From positions 421,674 through 485,673 of the forward strand of contig CBDCUQ010000001.1 in assembly GCA_965222835.1 (NCBI GenBank): 64,000 bases of DNA. The letters run 5' to 3'. The position numbers were made by a program, and so were the translations under genes. Positions 17,559-26,608 of this stretch are shown piece after piece (positions within the stretch are counted from its first letter, which is position 1; each line of letters begins with the position of its first letter). Origin of the DNA: CBDCUQ01 sp965222835 (GTDB taxonomy: Bacteria; Pseudomonadota; Alphaproteobacteria; Rhizobiales; Hyphomicrobiaceae). The notes under the pieces were generated by a model. That model did not search any database and was not told the DNA's origin. It saw only the letters and a list, made by a program, of their open reading frames with translations.

Positions 17559-18119
17559 TTAGGGCTCGAGCTCGGTATCCCAATAGAGATAGTCGAGCCA
17601 GCTCTGATGCAGATAATTCGGCGGAAACAGCCGTCCATTCCGGTGCAATTCGAACACCGTTGGACGGTACGGCAACAGATGCGGCCGCATCCCGGCTGCT
17701 TCCGGCATGTGGCCGCCTTTGTGCAGATTACAGGGCGAGCACGCCGTGGTTACGTTCTCCCACCTTGTCTGCCCCCCGCGCGATCGCGGGATCAAATGAT
17801 CAAAGGTCAAATCCTCCTTCGACCCGCAGTACTGGCAGGTAAAGCGGTCACGAAGAAACACGTTGAACCGCGTGAAAGCGGGATAGAGCGCCGGTTTAAC
17901 GTAGGTTTTGAGGGACACGACGGACGGCAGCCGCATCTCGAACGTGGGGCTGCGTACAAAGCGATCGTATTCGGAGACGATGTTGACGCGATCCAAAAAG
18001 ACAGCCTTCACCGACTCCTGCCAGCTCCAGAGCGACAACGGATAGTAGCTCAGGGGCCGGAAGTCGGCGTTCAAGACCAGGGCCGGAAAGGATTCCGGCG
18101 AGGCAGCATGAGCGTTCAC
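17559..18119 (-). CDS. HNH endonuclease family protein
   Basis: A 186 aa protein of the widespread alphaproteobacterial HNH family. The start is taken as GTG at 18119 (VNAHAASPESFPALVLNAD) because it has AAGGA about 9 nt upstream and matches where such proteins usually begin; the frame is open to 18251. Seen: FRPLSYYPLSLWSWQESVKA, zinc-binding CQYCG, the nuclease core LTFDHLIPRSRGG with WENVTTACSPCNLHKG. The DH and N of the HNH site and four metal-binding Cys are intact. Its biological role is not known. It is alone on this strand between the CitE-like lyase and the histidine kinase. Confidence 0.88.
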   Translation of the reverse strand: MNAHAASPESFPALVLNADFRPLSYYPLSLWSWQESVKAVFLDRVNIVSEYDRFVRSPTFEMRLPSVVSLKTYVKPALYPAFTRFNVFLRDRFTCQYCGSKEDLTFDHLIPRSRGGQTRWENVTTACSPCNLHKGGHMPEAAGMRPHLLPYRPTVFELHRNGRLFPPNYLHQSWLDYLYWDTELEP

Positions 18120-18268
18120 GAGCTTGCGTCCTTCGGGTCCTTCGTCCGAATCGGGCCGAGACCCGATCTGGCGGCCGGATACTAGCCGCGCGTGACAGCT
18201 CTGTGAAGCACCGCCCGATTGGCTTTTCCAGAGGACGTCGAACCTGCCCAAATCCGCATTTCAACCGG

Positions 18269-19777
18269 CTATTTGACCATCCGGTCCGGCATTTCGATCA
18301 GGAACGTCGCCCCCTTTTCGGTCTCCAGGAGTTCGAGCGTACCCCCGTGCGCGGCCACCAACTCGGCAGCGATCACAAGACCGAGTCCCGTCCCCCCCTT
18401 GCGCCGCGAGCCCTGGAAGGCCTTGAACAGATTCTCCCGCGCCGCCTTCGGAACCCCCGGGCCGTCGTCACACACCCAAATCGATGCACGCGCGTCCTCG
18501 CGTTCGGCCTTGATCTTGATCTCTCCGCGGGCCTCGGCACCCTGACTCTCGATAGCTTGAACCGCATTGCTCGTAAGATTGCTCAAGATACGGAACAGAT
18601 GCTCATGATCGGCATCAACGGTGACGTCGTCTTCCACATCCAGGACCCACGCGATCTGACCCTCGCGCGGAAGCCCAAGGCCATCCGCGACCTCGCCCAG
18701 CAGCGGCTTGAGTTTCATGATCTCGCGGCGTGGTTCGCTTTCCTGCCCGCGGCCGAACTTCAAACTGTCGTTGCAGAAGTTGATTGCCCGGTCGAGCGAC
18801 GCAATAAGTTTTGGAGCGAACTGCTGCACTCTGGGATCCGAAACCGACGTCAGCCTGTCTGAAATCAGCTGGGCGTTGGCAAGCATGTTGCGTAGGTCAT
18901 GGCTGATCTTGCTGACCGCAAGCCCAAGCTGGGCAAGACGCTTTCGTTGCAGCAGAAACTGCGAAAGCTCCCGCTGCATGCTCTCCAGCTCCCGTTCGGC
19001 GACACCGATTTCATCGCCGCGCTCGGAAGGCACAATAATCCGGCTCTTATCTTCGGGATTCTCGCCAAAATGCTGAATGTTCTGGGAAAGCCGCATCATC
19101 GGGCGAACGAGCAACCTGCTGATCGTAAAGTAAACGAGGGCAGCCGTTGCCAGCGATATGAGAACCGACAACCAGAGAATGTTGAGACCATATTGCGTCA
19201 TCGCCCGCTTGAGCGGTTCTTCCTCGAGCACGACCTCGATCACGTCGTCGTATCGAGGACCCAATAGACCGATGATGCGAATGGTCCGGTCCTCTGGCGT
19301 CGTAAACACCGTTATCGCATCACGAATATCGCTCAGCTGCTGGCGAAAATTTTCAAAGAGAGACGACCTGGGAACAATGCGCATGTCGTAATGCGCAGAG
19401 ATATTCAACGGCGAAACGGGCGGCAGGACCACGCGGCGCGCGCCAGAACGGCGAAGCGCGATAGCGCGCACTAGAGCAGTGCGCAAGAGTTCCCCGCGCA
19501 GCGCAGGCGGAACGCGGCGATTTGGTGCAGCATCCGCCGCCAGCGTTGCAAGATATGCAGCCGTTATCCGGTCGTTGAGCCAGCCCACGCGATAGCTGGC
19601 GACACTTGGTAAGAAGATCAGAATCTCCGCCACCAAGACAAAAAGTGCGGTCAGAACCAGAAGTTTCGCCGGCAATCCAAAGCGCGGCGGCCACAGCTGA
19701 TGCTTGGCAACCCAATGGCGCAAATTGTCGAACAGAGATTGGAATAACGGCTTAGTGGCCGGAGTTTCTTCAGTCAT
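18269..19777 (-). CDS. Membrane sensor histidine kinase without an adjacent response regulator
   Basis: A 502 aa kinase (ATG at 19777; a GTG five codons upstream is the alternative). Order: cytoplasmic N-terminus, membrane helix near 38-60 (LLVLTALFVLVAEILIFLP), a periplasmic sensor region of about 135 residues, a second helix near 198-222 (LNILWLSVLISLATAALVYF), HAMP domain (RLLVRPMMRLSQNIQHFG), HisKA with the phospho-acceptor in SKISHDLRNMLANAQ, and HATPase_c with N box NLTSNAVQAIES, G1 box DDGPGVP and G2 box GGTGLGLVIA. All catalytic motifs are present. No receiver-domain gene lies nearby, so it is an orphan whose partner is unknown. Confidence 0.9.
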   Translation of the reverse strand: MTEETPATKPLFQSLFDNLRHWVAKHQLWPPRFGLPAKLLVLTALFVLVAEILIFLPSVASYRVGWLNDRITAAYLATLAADAAPNRRVPPALRGELLRTALVRAIALRRSGARRVVLPPVSPLNISAHYDMRIVPRSSLFENFRQQLSDIRDAITVFTTPEDRTIRIIGLLGPRYDDVIEVVLEEEPLKRAMTQYGLNILWLSVLISLATAALVYFTISRLLVRPMMRLSQNIQHFGENPEDKSRIIVPSERGDEIGVAERELESMQRELSQFLLQRKRLAQLGLAVSKISHDLRNMLANAQLISDRLTSVSDPRVQQFAPKLIASLDRAINFCNDSLKFGRGQESEPRREIMKLKPLLGEVADGLGLPREGQIAWVLDVEDDVTVDADHEHLFRILSNLTSNAVQAIESQGAEARGEIKIKAEREDARASIWVCDDGPGVPKAARENLFKAFQGSRRKGGTGLGLVIAAELVAAHGGTLELLETEKGATFLIEMPDRMVK

Positions 19778-19954
19778 GTCCTGCGCAGCCACGCTCCGCC
19801 GGGCCTTGTTGCCCGCCTACCCGAGTCTCGCATTTCACGGATCATATGTCAGCACAGATGAACGTGAACAGATAACGCGCGGCGCGCACTTTCTGTGCGG
19901 GTCCCGTTGGTCGGGCGCGCTGCACCGCGGGATAAGTATTGGTATAGCTAACGA

Positions 19955-21406
19955 TCAGCCGAATTTAGCGAGAAACCCGGTAACCCAGCGCACAACAGGA
20001 CTACCCGCCGCGGCCGAGAAATACCGGTAGGCGGCACGTTTGTTAATTTCACCGAGGGTGGGATAGGGCGAGATCCAGTCCGTGAACGCCTTGATCTTCA
20101 TGCCTTGCGAAACCGCAAGCGACCACATCTGGATCAACTCACCGGCGTGCTCGCCCACGATCGTCGCACCAAGAACCTTGCCCTTGGAACTGGTCACGAC
20201 CTTCACATGACCCTCTGTCGTTCGCTCGGCCTGAGCGCGGTCGTTTTCGTGGTACGGCCAACGCAACACCTTGGGTTTCAATCCGCGCTTGCGCGCCTCG
20301 TCCTCACTCAGACCGACGTGTGCGAGTTCTGGCTCGGTATACGTGACCCAAGGCACGATATCGTTGTTGACCTTCGCCGGAAGCCGGAACAGGAAGCGGC
20401 GGATCACAATTCCCGCGTGGTAATTCGCAACATGCGTAAACTGCAGCCCGCCGGCCACGTCACCAATAGCGAACACGCGCCGGTTGGATGTCTTGAGGCC
20501 ACGGTCGACCTTGATCCCACCCTTGTCGTACTTGATCCCGGCCGCTTCGAGACCGAGGTCTGAGAGATTGGCGCGCCGGCCAACAGCCACAAGAATGTGA
20601 GTCCCGTCAACGCTCTCCATTCCGTTGGCCGTCTTAATGTGAACGCGCACGCCGCTCTTGAGAGCTTCTACGCGTTCGACCAACGCGCCTTCCCGAATGT
20701 TCACGCCCTCGGCCCTCAGATGCTTCAGCAGCAAGTCGGTCATCTCGGAGTCGTCTTTGGCCAGCGCCTTAGCGCCTTCAAGAACCGTCACCTGACTCCC
20801 GAGCCGGTGATGCGCTTGCGCCATTTCGGTGCCAATAGGACCACCGCCAATAATAATCAGGTGATCGAGCTTCTGATTGTTGTCGAAGATCGTCTCATTG
20901 GTGAAATACGGTACCGTATCCAGACCCGGGATTGGCGGAACCGCCGGCGATGAACCGGTCGCCACGACAAATCGGCGCGCCGTAATCCGGTACTCGCCCG
21001 CAATCACCGTCCGCTTGTCAGCAAACCGCCCGGCCGCCTGAATGACGTGAACGCCAAGGCCCGTGAAGCGTTCCACCGAGTCGTTGGGTTCGATCGCCGC
21101 GATAACCCCATGCACATGATCATGCACGGCGCCGTAATTGATATCGGGATTGACCGGAACAATACCGAATTGCCCGGCCGTCCGCATCGCATGGGCGCAC
21201 TTCCCGGCCGCAATCAGCGCCTTCGAAGGAACACAGCCATAGTTCAGGCAATCGCCGCCCATCTTGTGTTTCTCGATCAACACGACCTTCTGCCCGAACG
21301 CAGCCGCCGCCGCGGCCACAGACAACCCGCCGGACCCCGCACCAATAACGCAGAGATCGACATTGAGCTTTTCGCTCTGCGTGCTACCGCCGGCCGCATC
21401 GGTCAT
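19955..21406 (-). CDS. MerA-like pyridine nucleotide-disulfide oxidoreductase
   Basis: A 483 aa flavoprotein of the group I disulfide-reductase family (dihydrolipoamide dehydrogenase, glutathione and mercuric reductases). Seen: FAD motif GAGSGG (22-27), redox pair Cys53/Cys58 in CLNYGCVPSK, NAD(P) motif IIGGGPIGTEMAQ, second FAD motif VFAIGDVAGG. In the dimerisation domain the usual catalytic HPT is replaced by SPYPTLGE; MerA also has Tyr there. The N-terminal HMA domain and the C-terminal Cys pair of true MerA are both missing, so mercury reduction is unlikely. An ATG with AAAGGAG upstream is a firm start. It lies 41 nt after a VTT membrane protein gene and is probably cotranscribed with it and the DUF547 gene. 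Confidence 0.88.
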   Translation of the reverse strand: MTDAAGGSTQSEKLNVDLCVIGAGSGGLSVAAAAAAFGQKVVLIEKHKMGGDCLNYGCVPSKALIAAGKCAHAMRTAGQFGIVPVNPDINYGAVHDHVHGVIAAIEPNDSVERFTGLGVHVIQAAGRFADKRTVIAGEYRITARRFVVATGSSPAVPPIPGLDTVPYFTNETIFDNNQKLDHLIIIGGGPIGTEMAQAHHRLGSQVTVLEGAKALAKDDSEMTDLLLKHLRAEGVNIREGALVERVEALKSGVRVHIKTANGMESVDGTHILVAVGRRANLSDLGLEAAGIKYDKGGIKVDRGLKTSNRRVFAIGDVAGGLQFTHVANYHAGIVIRRFLFRLPAKVNNDIVPWVTYTEPELAHVGLSEDEARKRGLKPKVLRWPYHENDRAQAERTTEGHVKVVTSSKGKVLGATIVGEHAGELIQMWSLAVSQGMKIKAFTDWISPYPTLGEINKRAAYRYFSAAAGSPVVRWVTGFLAKFG

Positions 21407-21447
21407 GAGAAGTGCTCCTTTATCAGCAATTCGTTGGGTGGGTCGAA

Positions 21448-22212
21448 CTAGGCCTCTGGGGCAGCCGAAGCTTCACCTTCAACACCTATCTCGCGCAACT
21501 TCTCCTGCGCCTTCCGGGACACAAGGATCGTAACAGCTAGCGTAGCAACAAGCCCAACTGTGAGGGCAATAGTTTTGTAGAACCCAACGTCGTCGCCCGA
21601 TCCTGAAACGCTGCCGGCCGCAGCACCCAGGGACCCAATCCAAACGTAAAGGAGGGTGCCAGGCATAATCCCGAAAAAACTTGCTGCGAGATACGGAAGA
21701 AAGCCGATCTTTGTTATGCCAAACAAGTAATTCTGAAGGTTGAAGGGTACGAGCGGAGACAAGCGCATAAGGCCGACAATCTTCCACCCCTCACCCTCTA
21801 TCGCACGATCAACGGCCTCGAATACTTTATTTCCGGCAACCTGTCGCTGCACCCAACCGCGTAGAAAATAGCGGCCTACAAGAAACGACAAAGCTAGACC
21901 GACCGTGGCGCCTACGATGACGGTCGGGAATCCCATAAGTCCGAACGCAACACCCGCAGCCAGCGTCAATAAACTACCTGGCGCCAGCGCCACCGTTGCA
22001 GCAGCATAAACTGCTACAAAGATCACATGTCCCCAAATACCTAGCCCAGCAACCCACGCGCGAAACTGCTCGATCCATTCGGCGACCGGCAGCAAAGCCC
22101 AAAGCCCGATGAGAACACCCACTCCAAGTAAGACTAGAACAAGCTTCCTCCATCGGCTGCCGGTAGAAACCGGATCAGCACCGTCGGATAGGGAGTTCCT
22201 GTCAGATGACAT
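21448..22212 (-). CDS. TVP38/TMEM64 (VTT domain) membrane protein
   Basis: A 254 aa inner-membrane protein with the VTT/DedA-like fold. Start is the ATG at 22212 after AAAGG; the open frame extends further but overlaps the end of the DUF547 gene. Seen: a first helix near 22-44, the re-entrant motif region APGSLLTLAAGVAFGLMG, a conserved charged turn FLVGRYFLRGWVQRQVAG, LSPLVPFNLQNYLFG and GIMPGTLLYVWIGSLG, then a last helix. The tail is acidic (GVEGEASAAPEA). Family members act as lipid scramblases or transporters in other systems; the substrate here is unknown. It lies between the MerA-like flavoprotein and DUF547 genes. Confidence 0.9.
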   Translation of the reverse strand: MSSDRNSLSDGADPVSTGSRWRKLVLVLLGVGVLIGLWALLPVAEWIEQFRAWVAGLGIWGHVIFVAVYAAATVALAPGSLLTLAAGVAFGLMGFPTVIVGATVGLALSFLVGRYFLRGWVQRQVAGNKVFEAVDRAIEGEGWKIVGLMRLSPLVPFNLQNYLFGITKIGFLPYLAASFFGIMPGTLLYVWIGSLGAAAGSVSGSGDDVGFYKTIALTVGLVATLAVTILVSRKAQEKLREIGVEGEASAAPEA

Positions 22213-22265
22213 TTCGGCAAACCTTTCGGATATTGGGGCAGGACGCACGTCCCGAAGGGATACTG

Positions 22266-23132
22266 TCACGAACCAGCGTCGTTCAGGCTCCAATCATACG
22301 CGAAATCGGCGATGCTGGTGAGGCCATTAAGCTTTGATTTCAAGGCATCGTCCGCATAAGCCCGAATATGCTTGAGAACGCCGCGTTCGTTTCCGCCGAA
22401 ATCCTCTTCAAACCACGAATAAATCGACGACGCGGTCACCGCACCATCGGAGACACTCACACCACGCGGCGTATTCACGTAGGCACGCGCGGCCGCATCG
22501 AGCTGAACCTCAAGTTTGGACCCAACAAGGGCGTCCCGCCCGAGGTTGGGGCAGCCGATTGACGCACAGTTAACCGCATAGTGGACTCGCGAATCCTTGA
22601 AGATGGGTCGCAGGATGCCGTGCTCGATATCGTCGAGACTCAGATCCTCGCCCGCCACCTTGAGCACTTTTGCTTTCCATGGCCCCCCCGTCACAGCCGC
22701 GAGCAGGCCGCCACCGAGGTTGATGTTCTTGATCGATTTAACGGGATACGCATCCAGCACGATCGCAATTGTCTTCGCATTGTAGAGATTGGCCCAAAAC
22801 GCAAACTGCTCGGGCCGATCCAAACTCTTGACGTCCGTTGCCTGCAAAGCCGCGAGATATCGATCGAGCTTCGCCCGGCCGTCGGATTTGAATTTGGCGT
22901 ACTGAACCCGATTGATCCCATCTGAACCCGGCACGACATAAGCCTTAAGCAGATCATCCCAGACCGAATGATCGACTGTGCCAGTGGAGCCTTTTGTATG
23001 GGCCGAAAAAATATCTGCCGGCGCAGCAGCAGCGGGCGCCGAATGCAAGAGCGGTGTTATCGCTGCGACAGCGCCAAACACGAGGGCAACTGTGCGCGGC
23101 AAGAACGGCCGGTCCGGTCTTTCAATCCTCAT
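22266..23132 (-). CDS. Exported DUF547 protein
   Basis: A 288 aa protein with a cleavable-looking signal peptide (residues 1-37: basic RIERPDRPF, hydrophobic ALVFGAVAAITPLLHS, then APAAAA) and a DUF547 domain. Domain signs: HSVWDDLLKAYVV, the RPEQFAFWANLYNAKTIAIV stretch, and the Cys-containing HYAVNCASIGCPNLG. DUF547 has been compared with thiol-protease and transglutaminase-like folds, but no activity is established for this type. The ATG is at 23132. It is the first gene of the DUF547-VTT-flavoprotein run and is divergent from rpmH across 323 bp. Confidence 0.88.
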   Translation of the reverse strand: MRIERPDRPFLPRTVALVFGAVAAITPLLHSAPAAAAPADIFSAHTKGSTGTVDHSVWDDLLKAYVVPGSDGINRVQYAKFKSDGRAKLDRYLAALQATDVKSLDRPEQFAFWANLYNAKTIAIVLDAYPVKSIKNINLGGGLLAAVTGGPWKAKVLKVAGEDLSLDDIEHGILRPIFKDSRVHYAVNCASIGCPNLGRDALVGSKLEVQLDAAARAYVNTPRGVSVSDGAVTASSIYSWFEEDFGGNERGVLKHIRAYADDALKSKLNGLTSIADFAYDWSLNDAGS

Positions 23133-23455
23133 CGTCGGTCTCCAGATGTCATACTCACCCTAAGTACGGTGACTTTGCAGGTGCGGTTTCGAAACCCCCT
23201 GACCGGGATGGCGGGAGTTCAATCGACCGCAAGGCCGCACAATTCAGTTCCTGGTGTCGTTGGACCGCGACCTGGCCACCATTGACTTGGGTCGGCCACC
23301 CCCCGTATAAGCGCGCAACTCCAGCGATCATGAGATTGGCGCAGCGCGGTCCGGTCCGCCACGTCAATTTATTGAAGTTGCTGAAAAAATTGGATTTGGA
23401 CCTCGGGCGGGATGGCCGGTTGAGGCCCCGAACCGTATGAACGGAGACGCGTGCC
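23133..23455. other. Divergent promoter region between the DUF547 gene and rpmH
   Basis: No gene is seen in these 323 bp. The region holds the candidate rpmH promoter (23282-23311) followed by a leader of about 140 nt. No equally clear promoter is seen for the leftward DUF547 gene. Confidence 0.5.
23282..23311 (+). promoter_or_regulatory. Candidate sigma-70 promoter of rpmH-rnpA-yidC
   Basis: TTGACT and TATAAG hexamers (each five of six consensus bases) stand 18 bp apart, about 140 nt before the rpmH start. Nothing else upstream of this operon matches as well. Confidence 0.6.
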
Positions 23456-23590
23456 GTGAAACGCACTTATCAACCGAGCAAGATCGTGCGCAAGCGCCGC
23501 CACGGCTTCCGCAAGCGCATGCGCACCGCAGGTGGCCTCAAAGTACTGGCACGCCGCCGGGCCAAGGGCCGCAAGCGCCTGTCGGCCTGA
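23456..23590 (+). CDS. rpmH: 50S ribosomal protein L34
   Basis: The 44 aa ribosomal protein L34 begins at a GTG (23456) and reads MKRTYQPSKIVRKRRHGF, then RMRTAGGLKVLARRRAKG and RKRLSA, matching the universal L34 sequence. A Shine-Dalgarno GGAG lies about 12 nt upstream. It is followed 65 nt later by rnpA, the conserved bacterial order. Confidence 0.97.
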   Translation: MKRTYQPSKIVRKRRHGFRKRMRTAGGLKVLARRRAKGRKRLSA

Positions 23591-23655
23591 GTCTAAGGCC
23601 CAACACAGATACGGGGCCAAACGGCACAGGCTCAGCTCATCAAGGCGGATATCCG

Positions 23656-24030
23656 ATGCCGCCCAACCCACTCGTAACACTTAAGAAACGCGCGGACTTC
23701 CTACGCATCCGCGGCGGCGTTCGCTGGGCCACCCCGGCCTTTCTCATGGAAACCAAGCGCCAAGTTCCGGCACAACCGGACAAGGCCGTGGCGCGGTTCG
23801 GCTTCACCGTCACCAAGAAGATCGGCAAGGCCGTAACCCGAAACCGGATTCGCCGCCGTCTCAAAGCCGCCGTGGCCCAGATCGCACCCCAATGCGCCAA
23901 GCCCGGATACGATTATGTCCTGATTGCACGCGCCGCCGCGGCGATCAGACCGTACGCCGACCTCAAGAAAGACCTTGAACAGGCCTTCCATCGCGTGCAT
24001 CACCCCAGCAAACGAACGCGTCGAAAATAG
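23656..24030 (+). CDS. rnpA: Ribonuclease P protein component
   Basis: Protein subunit of RNase P, which together with the catalytic RNA removes 5' leaders from pre-tRNAs. The ATG at 23656 gives 124 aa starting MPPNPLVTLKKRADFLRI. Seen: FGFTVTKKIGKAVTRNRIRR containing the RNR signature, then RLKAAVAQIAP and YDYVLIARAAA. An upstream open frame overlaps rpmH and is not used. Located between rpmH and yidC as in most bacteria. Confidence 0.96.
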   Translation: MPPNPLVTLKKRADFLRIRGGVRWATPAFLMETKRQVPAQPDKAVARFGFTVTKKIGKAVTRNRIRRRLKAAVAQIAPQCAKPGYDYVLIARAAAAIRPYADLKKDLEQAFHRVHHPSKRTRRK

Positions 24031-24081
24031 TGTGCGAATTCCACGTGACGGCGGCGCTGCGCCCAGCCGGTAGAGGACCTC

Positions 24082-25917
24082 ATGCAAAGCCAGCAACCCG
24101 ACGACCACAACAACATCATTCTCGCCGCCATCCTCTCCATGCTGGTGCTCCTGGCTTGGAATTATTTCTACGCCCAGCCAGAAATCGAGAGGCACCAGGA
24201 ACGAATTGCCGCCGAGCAGAAGAAAGCGGCCGAGGCCAAGAAGGCCGACGGTAAAGCCCCTGCCCAACAAGACACATCGGAAGCTCAGCAACCGAGCACA
24301 CTGGCCGCTTCGCGGGACGAAGCCCTGAGCCGCTCGCCACGGGTCGCAATCGAATCGCCCTCACTCAAAGGCTCGATCGCCCTCAAAGGCGCTTTGATCG
24401 ACGACCTCGTGCTCACCAACTATCGCGAGACTGCAGATCCCTCGAGTCCGAATGTCGTGCTGCTGTCCCCGCCGGACGCGCCAACGGCCTATTTCGCCCA
24501 CTTTGGATGGACAGCGGCCAACCCCAATCAAAAGATGCCGGGCTTCACCACCGTCTGGAAGCAAGACTCGACGGGAGCCCTGACGCCATCGAGCCCGTTG
24601 AAGCTTTCCTGGGACAACGGCAACGGTCTCGTCTTCCGCCGCACCCTTGAGATCGACGACAAATACATGTTCACGATCTCGGACGAGGTCGAGAACAAGA
24701 GCGGTGGTGACGTCGCCCTCAAACACTACGGCAGATTATTCCGCTTTGGCACACCGGAAACCGTGGGCTTCGTTATTCTTCACGAAGGTCTGATCGGCGT
24801 ACCGGGTGACGAGGGATTACAGGAAATCTCGTATTCCGACGCCGTTGAGCCCGACGGTAACAAGACCTTCCAAGGCAAGACCGGTGGCTGGCTTGGCATC
24901 ACCGACAAGTACTGGGCAGCCGCCCTCATTCCCGATCAATCCTCTGCCTACACCGCCCTTTTCAGCGGCGAAAAAGGAACCAACGGCGGAAGGGACCGCT
25001 ATCTCGTAGAAGACGAGATCTCCGGCCTCATCGCACCGGCCGGCCAGACCAAGACCGTCGTCAGCCACTTCTATGCTGGTGCCAAACAGGTTCGGGCCGT
25101 CGAAGATTATGAAGAAGCGCTCGGGATCGAGAAGTTTGAGCTGATGATCGACTGGGGATGGTTCTACTTCATCACCAAGCCGTTCGCGCATCTTATCAAT
25201 TGGCTCTACGAAATTCTCGGCAACTTCGGCCTCGCCATTCTCGCCATCACCGTATTGGTCAAGCTGGTCTTTTACCCTCTGGCCAACAAGAGCTACGTGA
25301 GCATGGCAAAGATGAAGAAGCTTCAGCCGCAAATGGAAGCTTTGCGTGAGCGGTTCAAAGACGACAAGGCCCGCCAGCAGCAGGAGTTGATGGCGCTCTA
25401 TCAAAAGGAGAAGATCAACCCGCTTGCCGGCTGCTTGCCGATCCTCGTGCAGATCCCCGTCTTCTTTGCACTCTACAAGGTTCTGTTTGTCTCGATCGAC
25501 ATGCGCCATGCGCCTTTCTTCGGCTGGATCAAGGATCTCTCCGCCGCCGACCCGACATCCATATTCAATCTCTTCGGTCTTCTGCCCTTTGCGGTTCCCG
25601 AACTTCTGCAAATCGGTGTCTGGCCCTTGATCATGGGTCTCACCATGTGGTTCCAGATGCAGCTCAACCCACCGCAACCTGATCCCATACAACAGCAGAT
25701 CTTCGCCTGGATGCCGGTGATATTCACGGTCCTCCTGGCCTCCTTCCCGGCCGGCCTTGTCATCTATTGGGCCTGGAACAACGTGCTGTCGATCGCCCAG
25801 CAATGGCACATCTCACACAAGCAGGGTGCTGACATCCATCTCGTCGAAAACTTAAAACGAACGTTTGGCCCGATAATTCGGCTCATTAAACGCGACGAAG
25901 AGCCAAAGAACGAGTAA
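24082..25917 (+). CDS. yidC: Membrane protein insertase YidC
   Basis: Inserts and folds inner-membrane proteins with or without SecYEG. The 611 aa protein has the Gram-negative layout: an N-terminal membrane helix (ILAAILSMLVLLAWNYFYA, about 12-30), a Lys/Glu-rich linker, a large periplasmic domain (about 90-350) and the conserved C-terminal core of five helices (WGWFYFITKPFAHLINWLYE; NFGLAILAITVLVKLVFYPL; LAGCLPILVQIPVFFALYKV; then two more). The cytoplasmic hairpin KMKKLQPQMEALRERFKDD is present. A GAGG ribosome site precedes the ATG. engB follows 25 nt downstream. Confidence 0.97.
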   Translation: MQSQQPDDHNNIILAAILSMLVLLAWNYFYAQPEIERHQERIAAEQKKAAEAKKADGKAPAQQDTSEAQQPSTLAASRDEALSRSPRVAIESPSLKGSIALKGALIDDLVLTNYRETADPSSPNVVLLSPPDAPTAYFAHFGWTAANPNQKMPGFTTVWKQDSTGALTPSSPLKLSWDNGNGLVFRRTLEIDDKYMFTISDEVENKSGGDVALKHYGRLFRFGTPETVGFVILHEGLIGVPGDEGLQEISYSDAVEPDGNKTFQGKTGGWLGITDKYWAAALIPDQSSAYTALFSGEKGTNGGRDRYLVEDEISGLIAPAGQTKTVVSHFYAGAKQVRAVEDYEEALGIEKFELMIDWGWFYFITKPFAHLINWLYEILGNFGLAILAITVLVKLVFYPLANKSYVSMAKMKKLQPQMEALRERFKDDKARQQQELMALYQKEKINPLAGCLPILVQIPVFFALYKVLFVSIDMRHAPFFGWIKDLSAADPTSIFNLFGLLPFAVPELLQIGVWPLIMGLTMWFQMQLNPPQPDPIQQQIFAWMPVIFTVLLASFPAGLVIYWAWNNVLSIAQQWHISHKQGADIHLVENLKRTFGPIIRLIKRDEEPKNE

Positions 25918-25942
25918 GACGCGCCCGTCTGGAAACGGGGCT

Positions 25943-26608
25943 ATGACCGACACCGACCACTCACCCCACGACCTCAAAGAAGGCGAGCGGCTGTTCAATC
26001 AGCCCTGGCACTTTGTAAAGGGCGTTGTCGCGCTGGAGCACTTGCCCGAAGCCGGTCGGCCAGAAATCGCCGTCGCAGGACGGTCGAATGCCGGCAAGTC
26101 ATCGCTCATCAACGCGCTTGTGCGCCACAACGGACTGGCGCGTTCATCAAACACGCCGGGCCGCACGCAGGAGCTCAACTATTTCAGCCCCGCGTGCCAA
26201 AGCTTCTATCTGGTCGATCTCCCCGGCTACGGTTTTGCCAAAGCGCCCAAGGAGAAAGTGGACGCCTGGAACAACCTGATCCGCGGCTACCTCGCGGGGC
26301 GGCCGAACTTAGCGCGCACGCTCGTGCTCGTTGACTCGCGGCACGGCATCAAGCCTCCGGATCGCGAGATCATGGCGATGCTCGATACCTGCGCCGTGGC
26401 CTATCAGGTCGTTCTCACCAAAGCCGACAAGATCAGCGCCAAAGCGCTCAAGCTCGTCGTAGAGAAAACGGCCAGCGAACTCCGCACCCACCCTGCGGCC
26501 TTCCCCGTCGTGCACGCGACATCGGCATTCAAAAACCAGGGCTTCGAAGAGCTGAGGGCGTCTCTGGCCAGACTGATCCGCGAGCACACGGCAACAACGC
26601 GCGGCTAA
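25943..26608 (+). CDS. engB: Ribosome biogenesis GTPase EngB (YihA/YsxC)
   Basis: GTPase needed for assembly of the large ribosomal subunit. The 221 aa protein has G1 GRSNAGKSSL (46-55), G2 region SSNTPGRTQELNYF, G3 DLPGYGFAK, G4 TKADKIS and G5 HATSAF. The start ATG is 25 nt after yidC and the gene belongs to the rpmH-rnpA-yidC-engB run. Its stop codon directly abuts the stop codon of the convergent gene on the other strand (26608/26609). Confidence 0.95.
   Translation: MTDTDHSPHDLKEGERLFNQPWHFVKGVVALEHLPEAGRPEIAVAGRSNAGKSSLINALVRHNGLARSSNTPGRTQELNYFSPACQSFYLVDLPGYGFAKAPKEKVDAWNNLIRGYLAGRPNLARTLVLVDSRHGIKPPDREIMAMLDTCAVAYQVVLTKADKISAKALKLVVEKTASELRTHPAAFPVVHATSAFKNQGFEELRASLARLIREHTATTRG

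Noticed and set aside
19955..21406. True mercuric reductase or dihydrolipoamide dehydrogenase
   Set aside because: The heavy-metal domain and C-terminal Cys pair of MerA are absent, and the His of the Lpd/GR catalytic dyad is replaced by Tyr; no mer or E2 gene is adjacent.
24817..25809. Open frame of 330 codons on the minus strand inside yidC
   Set aside because: Complementary-strand artefact of a high-GC gene with no family signature.
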